NCBI GenBank assembly: GCA_031261455.1
Contig: JAISJP010000016.1
Span: 117,703-181,702, forward strand
DNA length: 64,000 nucleotides
Direction of reading: 5' to 3'
Origin: Propionibacteriaceae bacterium
Lineage (GTDB): Bacteria > Actinomycetota > Actinomycetes > Propionibacteriales > Propionibacteriaceae
Numbering within the stretch: position 1 is the stretch's first letter; each line of letters begins with the position of its first letter. The translations under genes were made by a program, and so were the position numbers. The notes under the pieces are model-generated. The model made no database searches. It saw only the letters and a list, made by a program, of their open reading frames with translations, and was not told where the DNA came from. This document shows, piece after piece, positions 35,442 to 45,124 of the stretch.

Positions 35442-36479
35442 ATGAGCGCCGACATTCCGCTACTACCTTTTGAACAGGGACGCCACCTGCTGTCTGTGTT
35501 GCAATTTGACCGCCAGGGCCTGCAGGCGCTGCTGAACTTGGCTAAGGCCGTCGATCCCATTGCGAAGCGTCAGGCGGTCTGCACCGTGTTGGACGGCGCG
35601 ATGCTGTGTTCCCTGTTTTTTGAGCCGTCGACGCGCACCCGGCTGAGTTTTGAGTCTGCGTTCCTGCGTCTCGGTGGCGAGGTGACCACGACGACAGGCT
35701 TTACCTTCTCGTCCATGGCAAAGGGTGAATCCATTCACGACACGGCGCGCGTGGTTTCGGGCTACTCCGACGTGCTGGTGGTGCGCCACCCCGAAGAAGG
35801 CTCTGTGGCCCAGTTTGCGGCTGCGTCCACAGTCCCGGTAGTCAACGCAGGCGACGGCACCGGCGAACACCCTAGTCAGGCCCTATTAGACGTCTACACA
35901 TTGGAAAGTGAGTTGGGCGCGCGCGGCAAGTCTGTCGATGGCTGCACCATCGCGATCTTGGGTGACCTGAAGTATGGCCGCACCGTCCACTCGCTGATGA
36001 AGATGCTCTCGCTCTACGAGCACGTGAGCTTCCGCCTGTTCGCGCCTCCGTCCCTAGAACTACCGCAGAGCGTCGCCGACTACGCGCAGGCCCGCGGTCA
36101 CAGCGTCACGGTCCTCGACACGGTAGTCGAGGCTGTCTCCAGTGCAGACGTGGTGTACGCCACCCGCGTCCAGCGCGAACGCATGACCGAGGAACTCGCC
36201 CAAGCGAACGCCAAAGGTGACCTGCTCAACCGCGCGATGCTCGCCGAAGCCGACAACCTCGGCGTGGTCATCATGCACCCACTACCGCGCGACTCCCGTC
36301 CCGACGCCTACGACCTCAGCACAGACGTCGACGACCTGCCCGGTCTGTCTATCTTCAAGCAAACCGACAACGGCCTAAACGTCCGCATGGCAATCTTCCT
36401 AACCACCCTAGGCGTCGGCCTAGACGCCGTCACCCTAACCACAAAGCAGCGCCCCTGGAAGGCGACTCTGCGTCCGTAA
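35442..36479 (+). CDS. pyrB: Aspartate carbamoyltransferase
   Basis: 345 residues from the ATG with AAGGAGAG upstream (an in-frame start at 35427 is less likely). Motifs: LFFEPSTRTRLSFESAFLRLGG near residue 52 (carbamoyl-P site), GTGEHPSQALLDVYTLE near 137, and HPLPRDSRP near 275. First committed pyrimidine step. It stands alone here without pyrC, pyrD or a regulatory PyrI; it lies 40 bp after trpA and might be cotranscribed. OTCase is excluded by the HPSQ/HPLPR set and length. Confidence 0.92.
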   Translation: MSADIPLLPFEQGRHLLSVLQFDRQGLQALLNLAKAVDPIAKRQAVCTVLDGAMLCSLFFEPSTRTRLSFESAFLRLGGEVTTTTGFTFSSMAKGESIHDTARVVSGYSDVLVVRHPEEGSVAQFAAASTVPVVNAGDGTGEHPSQALLDVYTLESELGARGKSVDGCTIAILGDLKYGRTVHSLMKMLSLYEHVSFRLFAPPSLELPQSVADYAQARGHSVTVLDTVVEAVSSADVVYATRVQRERMTEELAQANAKGDLLNRAMLAEADNLGVVIMHPLPRDSRPDAYDLSTDVDDLPGLSIFKQTDNGLNVRMAIFLTTLGVGLDAVTLTTKQRPWKATLRP

Positions 36480-36521
36480 GAAACGGTGCCCGCACACCGA
36501 ACATGTCTCCCTGCGTTGCAA

Positions 36522-37061
36522 CTACTTGTTCTTGGCGCCGTTCTTGGTTTTGGCGGTGCCTACTACGGCAGCGATTCCGGCCCAGGCGACTATGAGGCCG
36601 AAGACGCCTAGCATGCTGGCGGCTATGGCGGTTAGCGGGATGGCTAGGCTCAGCACGATGGAGACGAAGGCTAGTGTCTGACCGAAAGTCCACGCGGAGG
36701 TAGCGGGGGCCGGGAGTTTTGCAGGCACCATGCGGACCGGGTAGTTGAAAACCGGCTGGGGTTGGGGCTGCTGGGGTTGCTGCGCCTCCTGCTCAGCCAA
36801 GCGGGTATCCAGACGCGCCAAGAAGGCGTCCACCACAGCATCTTCGTATTCGGGACCCATGGGACCAAGCTCCTTGTATGCGCCTATCGTTGCTTGTGCG
36901 TCTTCACGCGTTTCAGAGTCATGTTTCAGCATCGTGCGTCGTGACGCCGCCGAGGTGGGCTGCACCGGAGCTGGGGCTGGAGTGGCGGCTGCCGTGGCAG
37001 ACGTCCAATGCTTGCCCGCCTTCCAGAAGGCGCTCTCGCCCTGGGCAGAACTTTGACTCAT
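36522..37061 (-). CDS. Hypothetical membrane protein with two C-terminal helices
   Basis: 179 residues. The N-terminal ~60 are Ala/Thr/Pro-rich, followed by an acidic helical stretch GPEYEDAVVDAFLARLDTRLAEQEAQQPQ, a Gln/Pro-rich linker, and two hydrophobic segments near 122-145 and 148-170 ending in a basic KTKNGAKNK. Domain order (YEDAVVDAFLARLD then membrane helices) is seen in many actinobacterial hypotheticals. Function unknown. Convergent with pyrB, 42 bp apart. Confidence 0.7.
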   Translation of the reverse strand: MSQSSAQGESAFWKAGKHWTSATAAATPAPAPVQPTSAASRRTMLKHDSETREDAQATIGAYKELGPMGPEYEDAVVDAFLARLDTRLAEQEAQQPQQPQPQPVFNYPVRMVPAKLPAPATSAWTFGQTLAFVSIVLSLAIPLTAIAASMLGVFGLIVAWAGIAAVVGTAKTKNGAKNK

Positions 37062-37190
37062 TGCACCAATGTATCACGAAGACAACCCTGACGCTAGGTC
37101 TAAGTTGAGTCTGTGTCGCTCAACTTTCCAGGGACCGGTTTGCCGGTTATTTGATCACTGACGCTCACCCAACAGCGATAGGATGGGCCA

Positions 37191-38108
37191 ATGCTCGGAT
37201 ACTTTGGACCAGAGGGTACATTCACGCACCAGGCGCTGCTCAAGCTTGAGCCAAACGCCGCCGCCAAACCCTATCCGAGCGTGCCGTTGGCCCTCGCTGC
37301 CGCCCGCGCTGGGGAGGTGGAAGCGTCCGTCGTCCCTATCGAAAACTCGGTTGAGGGTGGAGTTTCTGCAACCCTTGACTATCTGGCCGCATCCGAGCCA
37401 CCGCTACACATCATTCGCGAAATCGTAATTGAGGTCTCGTTTGACTTGGCCGTACGTCCCGGCACCACATTGGGGGACGTGCGTCGGGTCATCACGCACC
37501 CGCATGCAGCCGCTCAGGTTCGTGGCTGGCTGGCCGCCAATCTGCCCAACGCTGAACTGATCGAACGTGGCTCCACCGCTGCGGCGGCCGAAGAGGTCGC
37601 CAATCCCGACTCGACGTTCGACGCAGCCGTCTGTGCGCCAGTTGCGCGTGAAATGTACGGACTGGAAGCCTTGGCGCACAACATTAACGACAACGATGGT
37701 GCCGTGACGCGATTTGTTCTCGTCGCTCGCGCCGACAGCGGAACCTCCGCCAGACCGACGCGGACCGGACACGACAAGACCACCTTCGTCGCATACATGC
37801 GAGCTGACCACTCAGGTGCGCTACTGGAGATACTGCAGCAACTCGCGGTCCGGGGCGTCAACCTGTGCCGCATCGAATCCCGCCCCACCAAGACGACGCT
37901 CGGCTCCTACTGCTTCTCCATCGACGCCGAAGGTCACTTGGACGACGCCCGCGTAGCTGGTGCCCTCCAGGGCCTAAAGCGCATCTGTGCCGATGTCGTG
38001 TTCTTGGGCTCCTATCCTCGCGCTGACGAGATTGTCCCCAATATCCCGCACTGGGCCTCCGAAGGGTCCTATGCCGCATCTAAGACTTGGTTGGATTCGC
38101 TGGGCTGA
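37191..38108 (+). CDS. pheA: Prephenate dehydratase with ACT domain
   Basis: 305 residues. PDT domain: GYFGPEGTFTHQAL at the N-terminus, VVPIENSVEGGVSATLDYLA near residue 48, and DGAVTRFVLVAR near 165. ACT domain: HSGALLEILQQLAVRGVNLCRIESRPTKTTLGSYCFSIDAEGH near 203-250; ESRPTK is the phenylalanine-sensing motif, so feedback inhibition by Phe is expected. Makes phenylpyruvate. Not fused to chorismate mutase. Confidence 0.95.
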   Translation: MLGYFGPEGTFTHQALLKLEPNAAAKPYPSVPLALAAARAGEVEASVVPIENSVEGGVSATLDYLAASEPPLHIIREIVIEVSFDLAVRPGTTLGDVRRVITHPHAAAQVRGWLAANLPNAELIERGSTAAAAEEVANPDSTFDAAVCAPVAREMYGLEALAHNINDNDGAVTRFVLVARADSGTSARPTRTGHDKTTFVAYMRADHSGALLEILQQLAVRGVNLCRIESRPTKTTLGSYCFSIDAEGHLDDARVAGALQGLKRICADVVFLGSYPRADEIVPNIPHWASEGSYAASKTWLDSLG

Positions 38109-38200
38109 CGGTCTGGCGCGACATCGCTGGACGCACAATTCCCGCCACCACGGTGCCTGTGTCTTCTAGTCAACTGATTGCACAGCGTAGACTTTGAGGC

Positions 38201-39481
38201 ATGTTTGACCCGAAGTTGTTGCGCACTGATCCTGACCGTGTCCGCCGCTCGCAGGCGCGACGCGGGGAGTCCGTGGAGTTGGTGGACCAAGGGATCGCGG
38301 CAGATGAGGCACGGCGCGAAGCCATTGGGGCGTTTGAAGGACTGCGGGCGGAGCAGAAGACGCTGGGTGCTCAGGTTGCTCGGGCGCAAGGTGACGAGAA
38401 GGCAGCACTGCTGGCGCGCACCAAGGAGTTGTCCGATGACGTAAAAGCGGCGCAGGCGTGGGTTGATGAGGCCGAGGCCGCGTTCTACGCCATAATGAAG
38501 TCATTTGGAAATATCATCATCGACTCCGTGCCTGACGGCGGGGAGGACGATCTCTATGTACTGGAGACGCTGGGCGAGCCGCGCGACTTTGAGGCCGAAG
38601 GCATCGTCGTCAAAGATCACTTGGAGATCGCCGAGGCGCTGGGTGCCATCGATATGGTGCGCGGTGCAAAGATTAGCGGGTCTCGATTCTATGTGCTGAC
38701 CGGGCCGGGTGCACTGCTGGAGTTTGCGCTGATTCAGTACGCGTTGAGCAAGGCGCTGGAGCACGGCTTCTACCCGATGCTGGTGCCGGCACTGGTGAAG
38801 CCTTCCGCCATGGAGGGCACCGGTTTCTTGGGACAGGCGGCACAGGATGTTTACCATCTTGAGGCCGACGACATGTATCTGGTGGGCACAGCCGAGGTCA
38901 GCCTCGCGGCCTACCACTCCGACGAGATTCTGGACGCCGCCACCCTGCCACGCCGCTATGCTGGGTTCTCGTCGGCGTTCCGGCGCGAAGCGGGCGCGGG
39001 CGGCAAAGACACCAAGGGCATCTTCCGGGTTCACTGGTTCGACAAGTGGGAGATGTTCGTCTACTGCGCGCCGGAGGATGCCGAGGCGGAACATGAGAAG
39101 CTGCTCGGCTACGAGAAGGAGTTCCTCACCTCGCTCGGCCTGCCCATTCAGGTGCTGGATGTGGCTTCGGGCGACCTAGGATCCAGTGCGGCTCGCAAAT
39201 ACGACTGCTATGCCTACATCCCCAGTCAGGGCAAGTATCGCGAACTGACGTCCACCTCGAACTGCACCGAGTTTCAAGCCCGCAGGCTCGGCGTCCGCAT
39301 GCGCGACGCCGACGGGGTGCGTCCCCTAGCCACGCTGAACGGCACGCTGTGCGCCATGACGCGTACCATCGTCGCCATCTTGGAGAACCACCAGCAGGCT
39401 GACGGTTCGGTCATCATCCCCGAGGTGCTGCGTCCCTACCTAGGCGGCCAGGAACGCTTCGAGCCGTTGAGCGCAAAGTAG
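38201..39481 (+). CDS. serS: Seryl-tRNA synthetase
   Basis: 426 residues. The N-terminal coiled coil (~30-105) binds the tRNA; class II motifs follow: [14 protein letters not shown] (motif 1 region), [29 protein letters not shown] (motif 2) near 258-288, and [18 protein letters not shown] (motif 3) near 380. Motif 2 has RVHWFDKWE where most SerRS have RVHQFxKVE, two Trp replacements that I note without claiming effect. Located 92 bp after pheA. Confidence 0.95.
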   Translation: MFDPKLLRTDPDRVRRSQARRGESVELVDQGIAADEARREAIGAFEGLRAEQKTLGAQVARAQGDEKAALLARTKELSDDVKAAQAWVDEAEAAFYAIMKSFGNIIIDSVPDGGEDDLYVLETLGEPRDFEAEGIVVKDHLEIAEALGAIDMVRGAKISGSRFYVLTGPGALLEFALIQYALSKALEHGFYPMLVPALVKPSAMEGTGFLGQAAQDVYHLEADDMYLVGTAEVSLAAYHSDEILDAATLPRRYAGFSSAFRREAGAGGKDTKGIFRVHWFDKWEMFVYCAPEDAEAEHEKLLGYEKEFLTSLGLPIQVLDVASGDLGSSAARKYDCYAYIPSQGKYRELTSTSNCTEFQARRLGVRMRDADGVRPLATLNGTLCAMTRTIVAILENHQQADGSVIIPEVLRPYLGGQERFEPLSAK

Positions 39482-39512
39482 CTGCTAGTCACAAGTTCGG
39501 GTCATTAAGCAC

Positions 39513-39554
39513 GTTCGGGGCAGAAGGACCGCAATGGTCTCTTCTGCCCCGAAC
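39513..39554. terminator. Bidirectional terminator between serS and the acetate transporter
   Basis: GTTCGGGGCAGAAG (39513-39526) is exactly complementary to CTTCTGCCCCGAAC (39541-39554), with GACC/GGTC partly extending the stem inward. It lies between two convergent genes and can serve both. Confidence 0.8.
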
Positions 39555-39578
39555 TGCTCGTTTGGCGAAGTTTGCCGA

Positions 39579-40196
39579 TCAGAGGACCGGGTAGATCTTC
39601 TTGCCGTAGGCACCGTTGACGATGGTGGCGCTGGCTAGGTATGCGCCGAGGATACCGGCGACCAGCAGAGCCCAACCGGCGATGTTCTTGGAGGTGTGCG
39701 GGTCGAACAGGATGTTCAGGTCAGCGCAGACCAAGAACGGAGTGGCAACACCGATGGCAATGATGATCAACGACAAGATGTTGAAGCCCTTGGCGATGAA
39801 GGCCGGGAACCACAGCCACACCACGATGGTGATGGCAGCCCAGAACCAACCGTCGATACGACCGTCGAGAGGAGCGCCGTCCTTGATGGCGTTGTACTTG
39901 AGGAACTGCTCAATGCCGCTAGCCAGCATGAAGAAGCCAGTGAAGTAGAGGAACGTGGAACCGCCGGGCTGGTTGCCGCCCTTGAGGTCAACGAGTGCAG
40001 TGACGAACTGGATCAGCGCGCCACCGATCAGCCAAGCGCCAAGCAGCGGCATTGCTGCGGCGTCGACTCTGCCGGTAAGCAGTGCGAAGAAACCGAACCC
40101 AGCTGCTGCGAGCGCGCAGAGCCCAGCCGGAGTCGGGTTAGCCCATGCGGCAGGCGCAGGAGCGGGTGCGGGTGTAGGTGTGGTCTGGTCGGCCAT
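39579..40196 (-). CDS. Acetate uptake transporter (GPR1/FUN34/YaaH family)
   Basis: 205 residues from the ATG at 40196 (AAGGA 5 nt upstream). N-terminal Pro/Ala-rich stretch, then NPTPAGLCALAAAGFGFFALL, which holds the N-P-x-P-x-G-L motif that opens the first of six membrane helices in this family. Takes up acetate or succinate by proton symport. About six hydrophobic segments follow. Ends in the bidirectional terminator. Confidence 0.88.
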   Translation of the reverse strand: MADQTTPTPAPAPAPAAWANPTPAGLCALAAAGFGFFALLTGRVDAAAMPLLGAWLIGGALIQFVTALVDLKGGNQPGGSTFLYFTGFFMLASGIEQFLKYNAIKDGAPLDGRIDGWFWAAITIVVWLWFPAFIAKGFNILSLIIIAIGVATPFLVCADLNILFDPHTSKNIAGWALLVAGILGAYLASATIVNGAYGKKIYPVL

Positions 40197-40321
40197 GTTT
40201 ATCCTTGTCAATGTTTTAGGTGTCGGTTCGTGTCCGAGCTTATACGCGTAATCGTATCGCAATCATGCCCGCCTGCAACACACATGCCGCTCAATTGAGA
40301 ATAACCTGTGACCGAAAGTGA

Positions 40322-40948
40322 CTACGTGTTCTTGGTGATAACACCGGAGACGACGTTAGCGACGTGCTCGCAGGTGTCGCAGCACTTTTCGAGCATGCGG
40401 TAGATCTCGGTCCAGCCGATGACCTCGATGGGGTCGTAGCCGCCGGAGTAGAGGGTGCGCACCGCTTTGATGTAGCTGCGGTCGCCTGCCTCCTCCCAGT
40501 CGTTCATCTCGATGATGTAGGTTTGCAGGTCCTTGGACTTGCGGAAGTCGGCGAACTCATTCATCACCTTCTGCAACTGCTTGCAGCAGCCCGCGACGGC
40601 CTCCATCATCTCGTCCACCTCGGGCAGGATGCGGGTGACGTTGTACATGTACATCTTAATGAGCACGTCGTCAACGGCATCGATGACGTCGTCCATCTCG
40701 TCGCTGAGGGTCAGCAGGTCGTCGCGTTCGATGGGGGTAATGAAGTCGCGGTTCAGCTTTGCCATGAGCTGGTGCTTGCAGGTGTCGCCTGCCGTTTCGT
40801 AGGCGTGGACCTGCGCGAGTTGTTCCAGCGTGACGGTGTCGTGGAAGTCGGCCAGCACGGAGTGGAGCACCGCGACGGCGTCAATGGCGATGTTTGCCAT
40901 CTTTGAGAACAGTTCAAAATAGCTGACTTCAGCTTCCTTTTTGGCCAT
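40322..40948 (-). CDS. DUF47/PhoU-like accessory protein of the phosphate transporter
   Basis: 208 residues, almost all helical. MAKKEAEVSYFELFSKMANIAIDAV, then HAYETAGDTCKHQLMAKLNRDFITPIERDDLLTLSDEMDDVIDAVDDVLI near 55-100, the DUF47 signature (E-x-x-x-D and FITPxxRxD). It starts 26 bp after the Pit-type gene, the usual pair in bacteria, and is thought to control that transporter. Expected cytoplasmic. Confidence 0.9.
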   Translation of the reverse strand: MAKKEAEVSYFELFSKMANIAIDAVAVLHSVLADFHDTVTLEQLAQVHAYETAGDTCKHQLMAKLNRDFITPIERDDLLTLSDEMDDVIDAVDDVLIKMYMYNVTRILPEVDEMMEAVAGCCKQLQKVMNEFADFRKSKDLQTYIIEMNDWEEAGDRSYIKAVRTLYSGGYDPIEVIGWTEIYRMLEKCCDTCEHVANVVSGVITKNT

Positions 40949-40974
40949 GATTCTTGCAGCCCCTTACCTATCTA

Positions 40975-42042
40975 CTAAAAGATTCGAACGAACAAATAGG
41001 TCATAACGAAACCGATGGCGCCACATCCTGGGAACGTCAAAACCCAGGCGAGCAACATCTCTTTCACAATGCCCCAATTGACACTTGACAAGCGTCGAGC
41101 CGCGCCGACGCCCATGATTGCGGTGGTCTTGGTGTGCGTGGTGGACACCGGCAAACCCGTCAGTGAGGACACCAGTAGGCATCCTGCTGCGGCGAGGTCG
41201 GCAGAGAAGCCCTGATAGGTTTCCAGCTTGACCATGTCCATACCAACGGTCTTGATAATTCGCATGCCCCCGATTGACGTGCCCAAACCCATGACCAGCG
41301 AACACAAAATCATCAGCCAAAGTGGCACGGCAAAGCCTGCGGCCCCGGTGTCTCCGCGCGACAGGGCGACGCCCAGCAGAAACACGCCCATGAACTTTTG
41401 GCCGTCCTGCGCGCCATGCATGAACGCCATGGCCGCCGCACCACCCACCTGCGACACCCGGAACGCGCCGTTGACGCGGCGACGGTCGATACCACGGAAG
41501 ACGGCCTCAATCATTTGGACGATCAACCAGCCCGCGCCGAAACCAAGCACCGTTGACAGGCCCAAGCCGTAGATAACCTTCAGCCACTCATCGCCATTGA
41601 TACCCGAGATGCCGCCCTGCATGGCGATGGCGGAACCGCTCAACCCTGCGATCAGTGCGTGAGATTCAGACGTTGGTATGCCGAACCACGAAGCCGCTGT
41701 CGCCCAAACCACGATGCCTATAAGGGCAGCGCACAGGCCGATGAGGGCGTCATGCGCGTCCCCGCCGTAGTCAACCATGTTGTAGATGGTCATCGCGACA
41801 GTGGCGTTGAACGTTGTCATCACCAACATGCCGATAAAGTTCATCACCGCAGCCATAAGAATGGCCGCCCGGGGAGCGATAGCTCGCGTCGAGACGGCCG
41901 TGGCAATTGCGTTGGGAGCGTCAGTCCACCCATTAACTAGGATGACGCCAAGAGTTAGCAGAGAAACAATAAGTAGCGGAGGGTTGTGCAACACCTCGTT
42001 TAGAAACGTCTGAAAACTAACATCCACTTGCACATACCTCAT
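40975..42042 (-). CDS. pit: Low-affinity inorganic phosphate transporter (Pit family)
   Basis: 355 residues with about nine membrane segments. The duplicated signature is visible: GWTDAPNAIATAVSTRAI near residue 38 and MHGAQDGQKFMGVFLLG near 215. GIPTSESHALIAG near 118 and GLPVSTTHTKTTAIMG near 310 are the paired loops. Symports metal-phosphate with protons. The start is uncertain: ATG at 42042 or GTGs at 42033/42027; GAGGT supports an inner GTG. A direct repeat of the start region (CCACTTGCACAT) lies just upstream near 42071. Confidence 0.93.
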   Translation of the reverse strand: MRYVQVDVSFQTFLNEVLHNPPLLIVSLLTLGVILVNGWTDAPNAIATAVSTRAIAPRAAILMAAVMNFIGMLVMTTFNATVAMTIYNMVDYGGDAHDALIGLCAALIGIVVWATAASWFGIPTSESHALIAGLSGSAIAMQGGISGINGDEWLKVIYGLGLSTVLGFGAGWLIVQMIEAVFRGIDRRRVNGAFRVSQVGGAAAMAFMHGAQDGQKFMGVFLLGVALSRGDTGAAGFAVPLWLMILCSLVMGLGTSIGGMRIIKTVGMDMVKLETYQGFSADLAAAGCLLVSSLTGLPVSTTHTKTTAIMGVGAARRLSSVNWGIVKEMLLAWVLTFPGCGAIGFVMTYLFVRIF

Positions 42043-42268
42043 TCAGGAAAGCCTGAGAGTTAACGCCCACTTGCACATCCTCTTTTCGAACAAGTCGCGA
42101 GTCTTGACTCTGTTATCTGCCGGACTCCAAATTAGCACGGATCGGCAGTTTTGACGCGTTTTTTGACGACGGCGGGTGTGTGGATTCTGCTACTGGGCGG
42201 AGATCACTCGGCGCGAGAGCGTGTTCGTGTGCGAAATGACGTTGGGGTATGTGGTGCTGGTGATTGTG

Positions 42269-43327
42269 TCAGACGCGCACGGGGGCGCGGTGATTGCCGA
42301 AGGTGCCGGGGTGGACGGGCCAGCGACCCGGGATGGGCGTTGCGCAGGTGAAACAGTTGCCGTCTGGGGTTAGACGGTAGGTAGTTATCTCGTATTGGCT
42401 ACGTTCGACGAGCGATTGGTTGCATTGAGGACAGTATGTAGTCGAACTTGTTGAATCTGCAATATTTCCGGTGTAGACAAAATGCAATCCTGAGTCCAGA
42501 GCTGTTTGTCTTGCTTTCAGGAGGGTGGATGCCGGGGTTCGTGGGACGTCCATCATCTTGTGGTCGGGGTGAAACGCGGAGAAGTGGAGGGGAATGTCTG
42601 GCCCCAGTTCGGTGGCAACCCAGTCGACCAGACGATGCAAGTCGTCGTCGGAGTCGTTGTATCTGGGGATCACCAGGTTGGTGACCTCCAGCCAGGTGTG
42701 CGGGTCGGCGGCTAGATAACGCAAGGTGTCGAGCACTGGGCCTAGTTCGGAGCCAGTGAGACGTCGATAGAAGCGTTCGTCGATACCTTTGAGGTCGATG
42801 TTGGCGGCGTCCATGTGTTGGAACAGTTCTATGCGTGGTTCGGGGTTGATGTATCCGGCTGAGACGGCGATGTTTAGCAGGCCGAGTTCGTGCGCCGCGC
42901 GAGCGGTGTCGATGGCGTACTCTGGAAACACTATTGGATCGTTATAGGTGTAGGCGATGGCGCGACATCCGCGCTGAAAAGCGCTGATGGCAATCGCGTC
43001 CGGATCTGCTGCAGAGGTGAGCCTCTCCAAGCTGCGCGCCGCCGACAACTCCCAGTTCTGGCAGAATCGACAGGACAGGTTGCAGCCCACCGTGCCGAAA
43101 CTCAGCACTGAATTGCCTGGCCAGAAATGGTTCAGTGGCTTCTTCTCCACCGGGTCGATGCACAGCCCAGACGTGCGTCCATACGCGGTCGCCACCAGGT
43201 CACCGTCAATGTTGCACCTAGTGAAACAGGCACCGCGCATTCCTAGCGATAGACGACATGCGCGCGGGCACAGATCGCACTGCACCCGTCCGTCCCCCAA
43301 CGAGTGCCAGAAACTAGCTGTCTTCAT
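42269..43327 (-). CDS. amrS: AmmeMemoRadiSam system radical SAM enzyme AmrS
   Basis: 352 residues from the ATG at 43327. N-terminal zinc-like CDLCPRACRLSLGMRGACFTRCN, then the radical SAM cluster CNLSCRFCQNW near residue 81, TYNDPIVFPEYAIDTARAAHELGL near 132, and C-terminal CPQCN. Matches the AmrS family related to pyruvate-formate-lyase activators. It forms an operon with amrA (overlap of 14 bp) and is divergent from amrB. The reaction of the system is not established. Confidence 0.9.
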   Translation of the reverse strand: MKTASFWHSLGDGRVQCDLCPRACRLSLGMRGACFTRCNIDGDLVATAYGRTSGLCIDPVEKKPLNHFWPGNSVLSFGTVGCNLSCRFCQNWELSAARSLERLTSAADPDAIAISAFQRGCRAIAYTYNDPIVFPEYAIDTARAAHELGLLNIAVSAGYINPEPRIELFQHMDAANIDLKGIDERFYRRLTGSELGPVLDTLRYLAADPHTWLEVTNLVIPRYNDSDDDLHRLVDWVATELGPDIPLHFSAFHPDHKMMDVPRTPASTLLKARQTALDSGLHFVYTGNIADSTSSTTYCPQCNQSLVERSQYEITTYRLTPDGNCFTCATPIPGRWPVHPGTFGNHRAPVRV

Positions 43328-43877
43328 GGAACGATACAACCGTATAGCGCCATAGTTTTACGTCCGGGCCCCAGTAGTTGTAGCCGACGCGCGCCTTGCG
43401 ACGCAGGTGCTGCATGAACTCCTTGGGGTGCGAGATGTCTTCCCAAACCTGGGGCAGGAACGTGGCTTGTGCACTCCCGGCCTGAAAGATAACGCCGTCA
43501 ATGCCGGGTCGCAGTTGCGCCAGGGCATCGTCCTCGCTGGTGAACGTGATCGGCTCTGGGGCGCTCAGCACCGACACCTCAACGTGGATGTCGTCGAACC
43601 CGTCGTCCTCAACGGGCATGAAACGTGTGTCCCGAAACGCTGCGGCTAGGGCGTTGTCTTGCACATCCTCCACGAGCGGGCGGTGCGCTTGCAGCGATCC
43701 GACGCAGCCACGCAAGACCGCGTCCCCCACAGTGAGCGTGACGAACGCCGCGCCGGGGGCAAACAGCCATGGCTCCCCGTGTGGTTCCATGGCATCGTTG
43801 CGCCCCAACTTGTGCGCAATCGCCGTGCGCGCAATCTTGGTCAGAATGGGTCCGGCGTCTTCAGGCAGCGTGCTCAT
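43314..43877 (-). CDS. amrA: AMMECR1-domain protein AmrA
   Basis: 187 residues from the ATG at 43877. AMMECR1 domain: GCVGSLQAHRPLVEDVQDNALAAAFRDTRFMPV (contains the conserved LRGCIG-like turn, here LRGCVG) near 68-100, then VEVSVLSAPEPI near 113, and FLPQVWEDISHPKEFMQHLRRKA near 150. Partner of amrS and amrB in the AmmeMemoRadiSam set. The domain is conserved from bacteria to humans (AMMECR1) but its chemistry is unknown. Confidence 0.92.
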   Translation of the reverse strand: MSTLPEDAGPILTKIARTAIAHKLGRNDAMEPHGEPWLFAPGAAFVTLTVGDAVLRGCVGSLQAHRPLVEDVQDNALAAAFRDTRFMPVEDDGFDDIHVEVSVLSAPEPITFTSEDDALAQLRPGIDGVIFQAGSAQATFLPQVWEDISHPKEFMQHLRRKARVGYNYWGPDVKLWRYTVVSFHEDS

Positions 43878-44115
43878 GGGTACCAGTTTATTCGCTTGTC
43901 TGTCTGACGCCACGTCTGGCCCCGACGTGTGGATGGGACCGCTAGGTTGCGCAGGTCGCTAGGCGGCGTCTTTGCCGTCCGACACCGGTTGAGATGATGA
44001 CTAAAGGTCTGGCTGGAAGACGATCCCGCGCGAGCAGGTGGGTGATCGCCACAACGCCCGTGGAATATGTGGCACAAATCCGGCACAGCGGTCACCGTTC
44101 GACTAGCGTGGACTC
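43878..44115. other. Divergent control region between amrA-amrS and amrB
   Basis: 238 bp between oppositely directed genes, presumably holding both promoters. No clear palindrome, terminator or -35/-10 pair can be named with confidence. Confidence 0.4.
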
Positions 44116-44955
44116 ATGGAGACGCGCACCCGACCAGCCGCTGTTGCTGGCATGTTCTACCCGGCTAACGCGGATGCCCTTCGTCGGGATATCGACAGTT
44201 ACTTGACCTCTGCTGACGCTGTGTTGGCCGCGGGTCGAGACGTAGCAAACGACCCAAACGGCAAAACCGTCCCAAACGAATGTCCCGCTGCGATCATCGT
44301 TCCGCACGCTGGATACGTCTACTCTGGCGCAACAGCGGCACTCGCCTATGCCACCATCGCGCCGTTTGCGTCCACCATCAAACACGTCGTGCTGCTCGGT
44401 CCAGCACACTATGTCGGCGCTCGCGCGGTGGTCCTGCCCGAAGTCGATGCGCTCGAAACACCTCTCGGCGCGGTGCCGATCTGGACAGATGCGGCGCATA
44501 CGGTGCTGTCGCAGAACCGCGTGATTGAGAGTGCCGATGTCCACCGTCAAGAACATTCCCTTGAGGTCCAACTGCCATTCCTACAGTGCGTTCTTGAGCC
44601 CGGCTTTGACGTGCTGCCCCTGGCAGTCTCCTGGGTATCCGCAGGTCGAGTCGCCGAAGCCGTCCACTCCGTCTGGAACGCTCCCGACACCCTGGTGGTC
44701 GTCAGTTCCGACCTGTCCCATTACCACTCATACGACGAGGCGCAGCGCCTAGACGCTGGCACAATCGCCCAAGTCCTGGACCTAGATCCCACCATCGACC
44801 ACGACCAAGCCTGTGGCGCCACCGGCATAGACGCCCTGCTCCTACTAGCAGCCGAGCGCCACCTAGTGCCCACTCTCCTTGGCGCCTGCAACTCCGGCGA
44901 CACCGCCGGCGACAAGCGCCGCGTCGTCGGCTACTCCGCCTTCAGATTCGACTAG
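44116..44955 (+). CDS. amrB: Memo-like protein AmrB
   Basis: 279 residues. Starts [22 protein letters not shown]; the Memo domain shows [21 protein letters not shown] near residue 58, [12 protein letters not shown] near 150 (His and Glu likely metal ligands), [24 protein letters not shown] near 195 and [20 protein letters not shown] at the end. Related to extradiol dioxygenases and to human MEMO1. Its 3' end overlaps the convergent ribbon-helix-helix gene by 93 bp. Confidence 0.92.
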   Translation: METRTRPAAVAGMFYPANADALRRDIDSYLTSADAVLAAGRDVANDPNGKTVPNECPAAIIVPHAGYVYSGATAALAYATIAPFASTIKHVVLLGPAHYVGARAVVLPEVDALETPLGAVPIWTDAAHTVLSQNRVIESADVHRQEHSLEVQLPFLQCVLEPGFDVLPLAVSWVSAGRVAEAVHSVWNAPDTLVVVSSDLSHYHSYDEAQRLDAGTIAQVLDLDPTIDHDQACGATGIDALLLLAAERHLVPTLLGACNSGDTAGDKRRVVGYSAFRFD

Positions 44956-45123
44956 CGCCGCGGCATCGTCACTCTCGCCACGTCGGGCGCGGACTGCCTG
45001 CGTCAAGATGTACTCGATTTGGCCGTTTACGGAGCGGAACTCGGACTCGGCGAGGCGAACTAGTTCAGCATAGAGCCCCTGCGATAGGCGCAGGGGCACT
45101 TGCTTCTTGGCGTCCGAGGACAT
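44863..45123 (-). CDS. Ribbon-helix-helix (Arc-like) DNA-binding protein
   Basis: 86 residues from the ATG at 45123. [49 protein letters not shown] is an RHH domain (strand QVPLRLS, then two helices with NGQIEYIL). An Ala/Val/Gly-rich tail follows. The ATG is one base after the stop of the SPFH gene, so translation is probably coupled. It may regulate that operon; an adjacent two-site palindrome at 46155 would be its target. That is inference. Confidence 0.85.
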   Translation of the reverse strand: MSSDAKKQVPLRLSQGLYAELVRLAESEFRSVNGQIEYILTQAVRARRGESDDAAALVESEGGVADDAALVAGGVAGVAGAKESGH

Positions 45124-45124
45124 G

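Noticed and set aside
42151..42373. Two short forward frames upstream of amrS end
   Set aside because: Overlap the amrS 3' end in antisense and show no family or ribosome site; the 226-bp gap before pit holds only the duplicated start-region motif.
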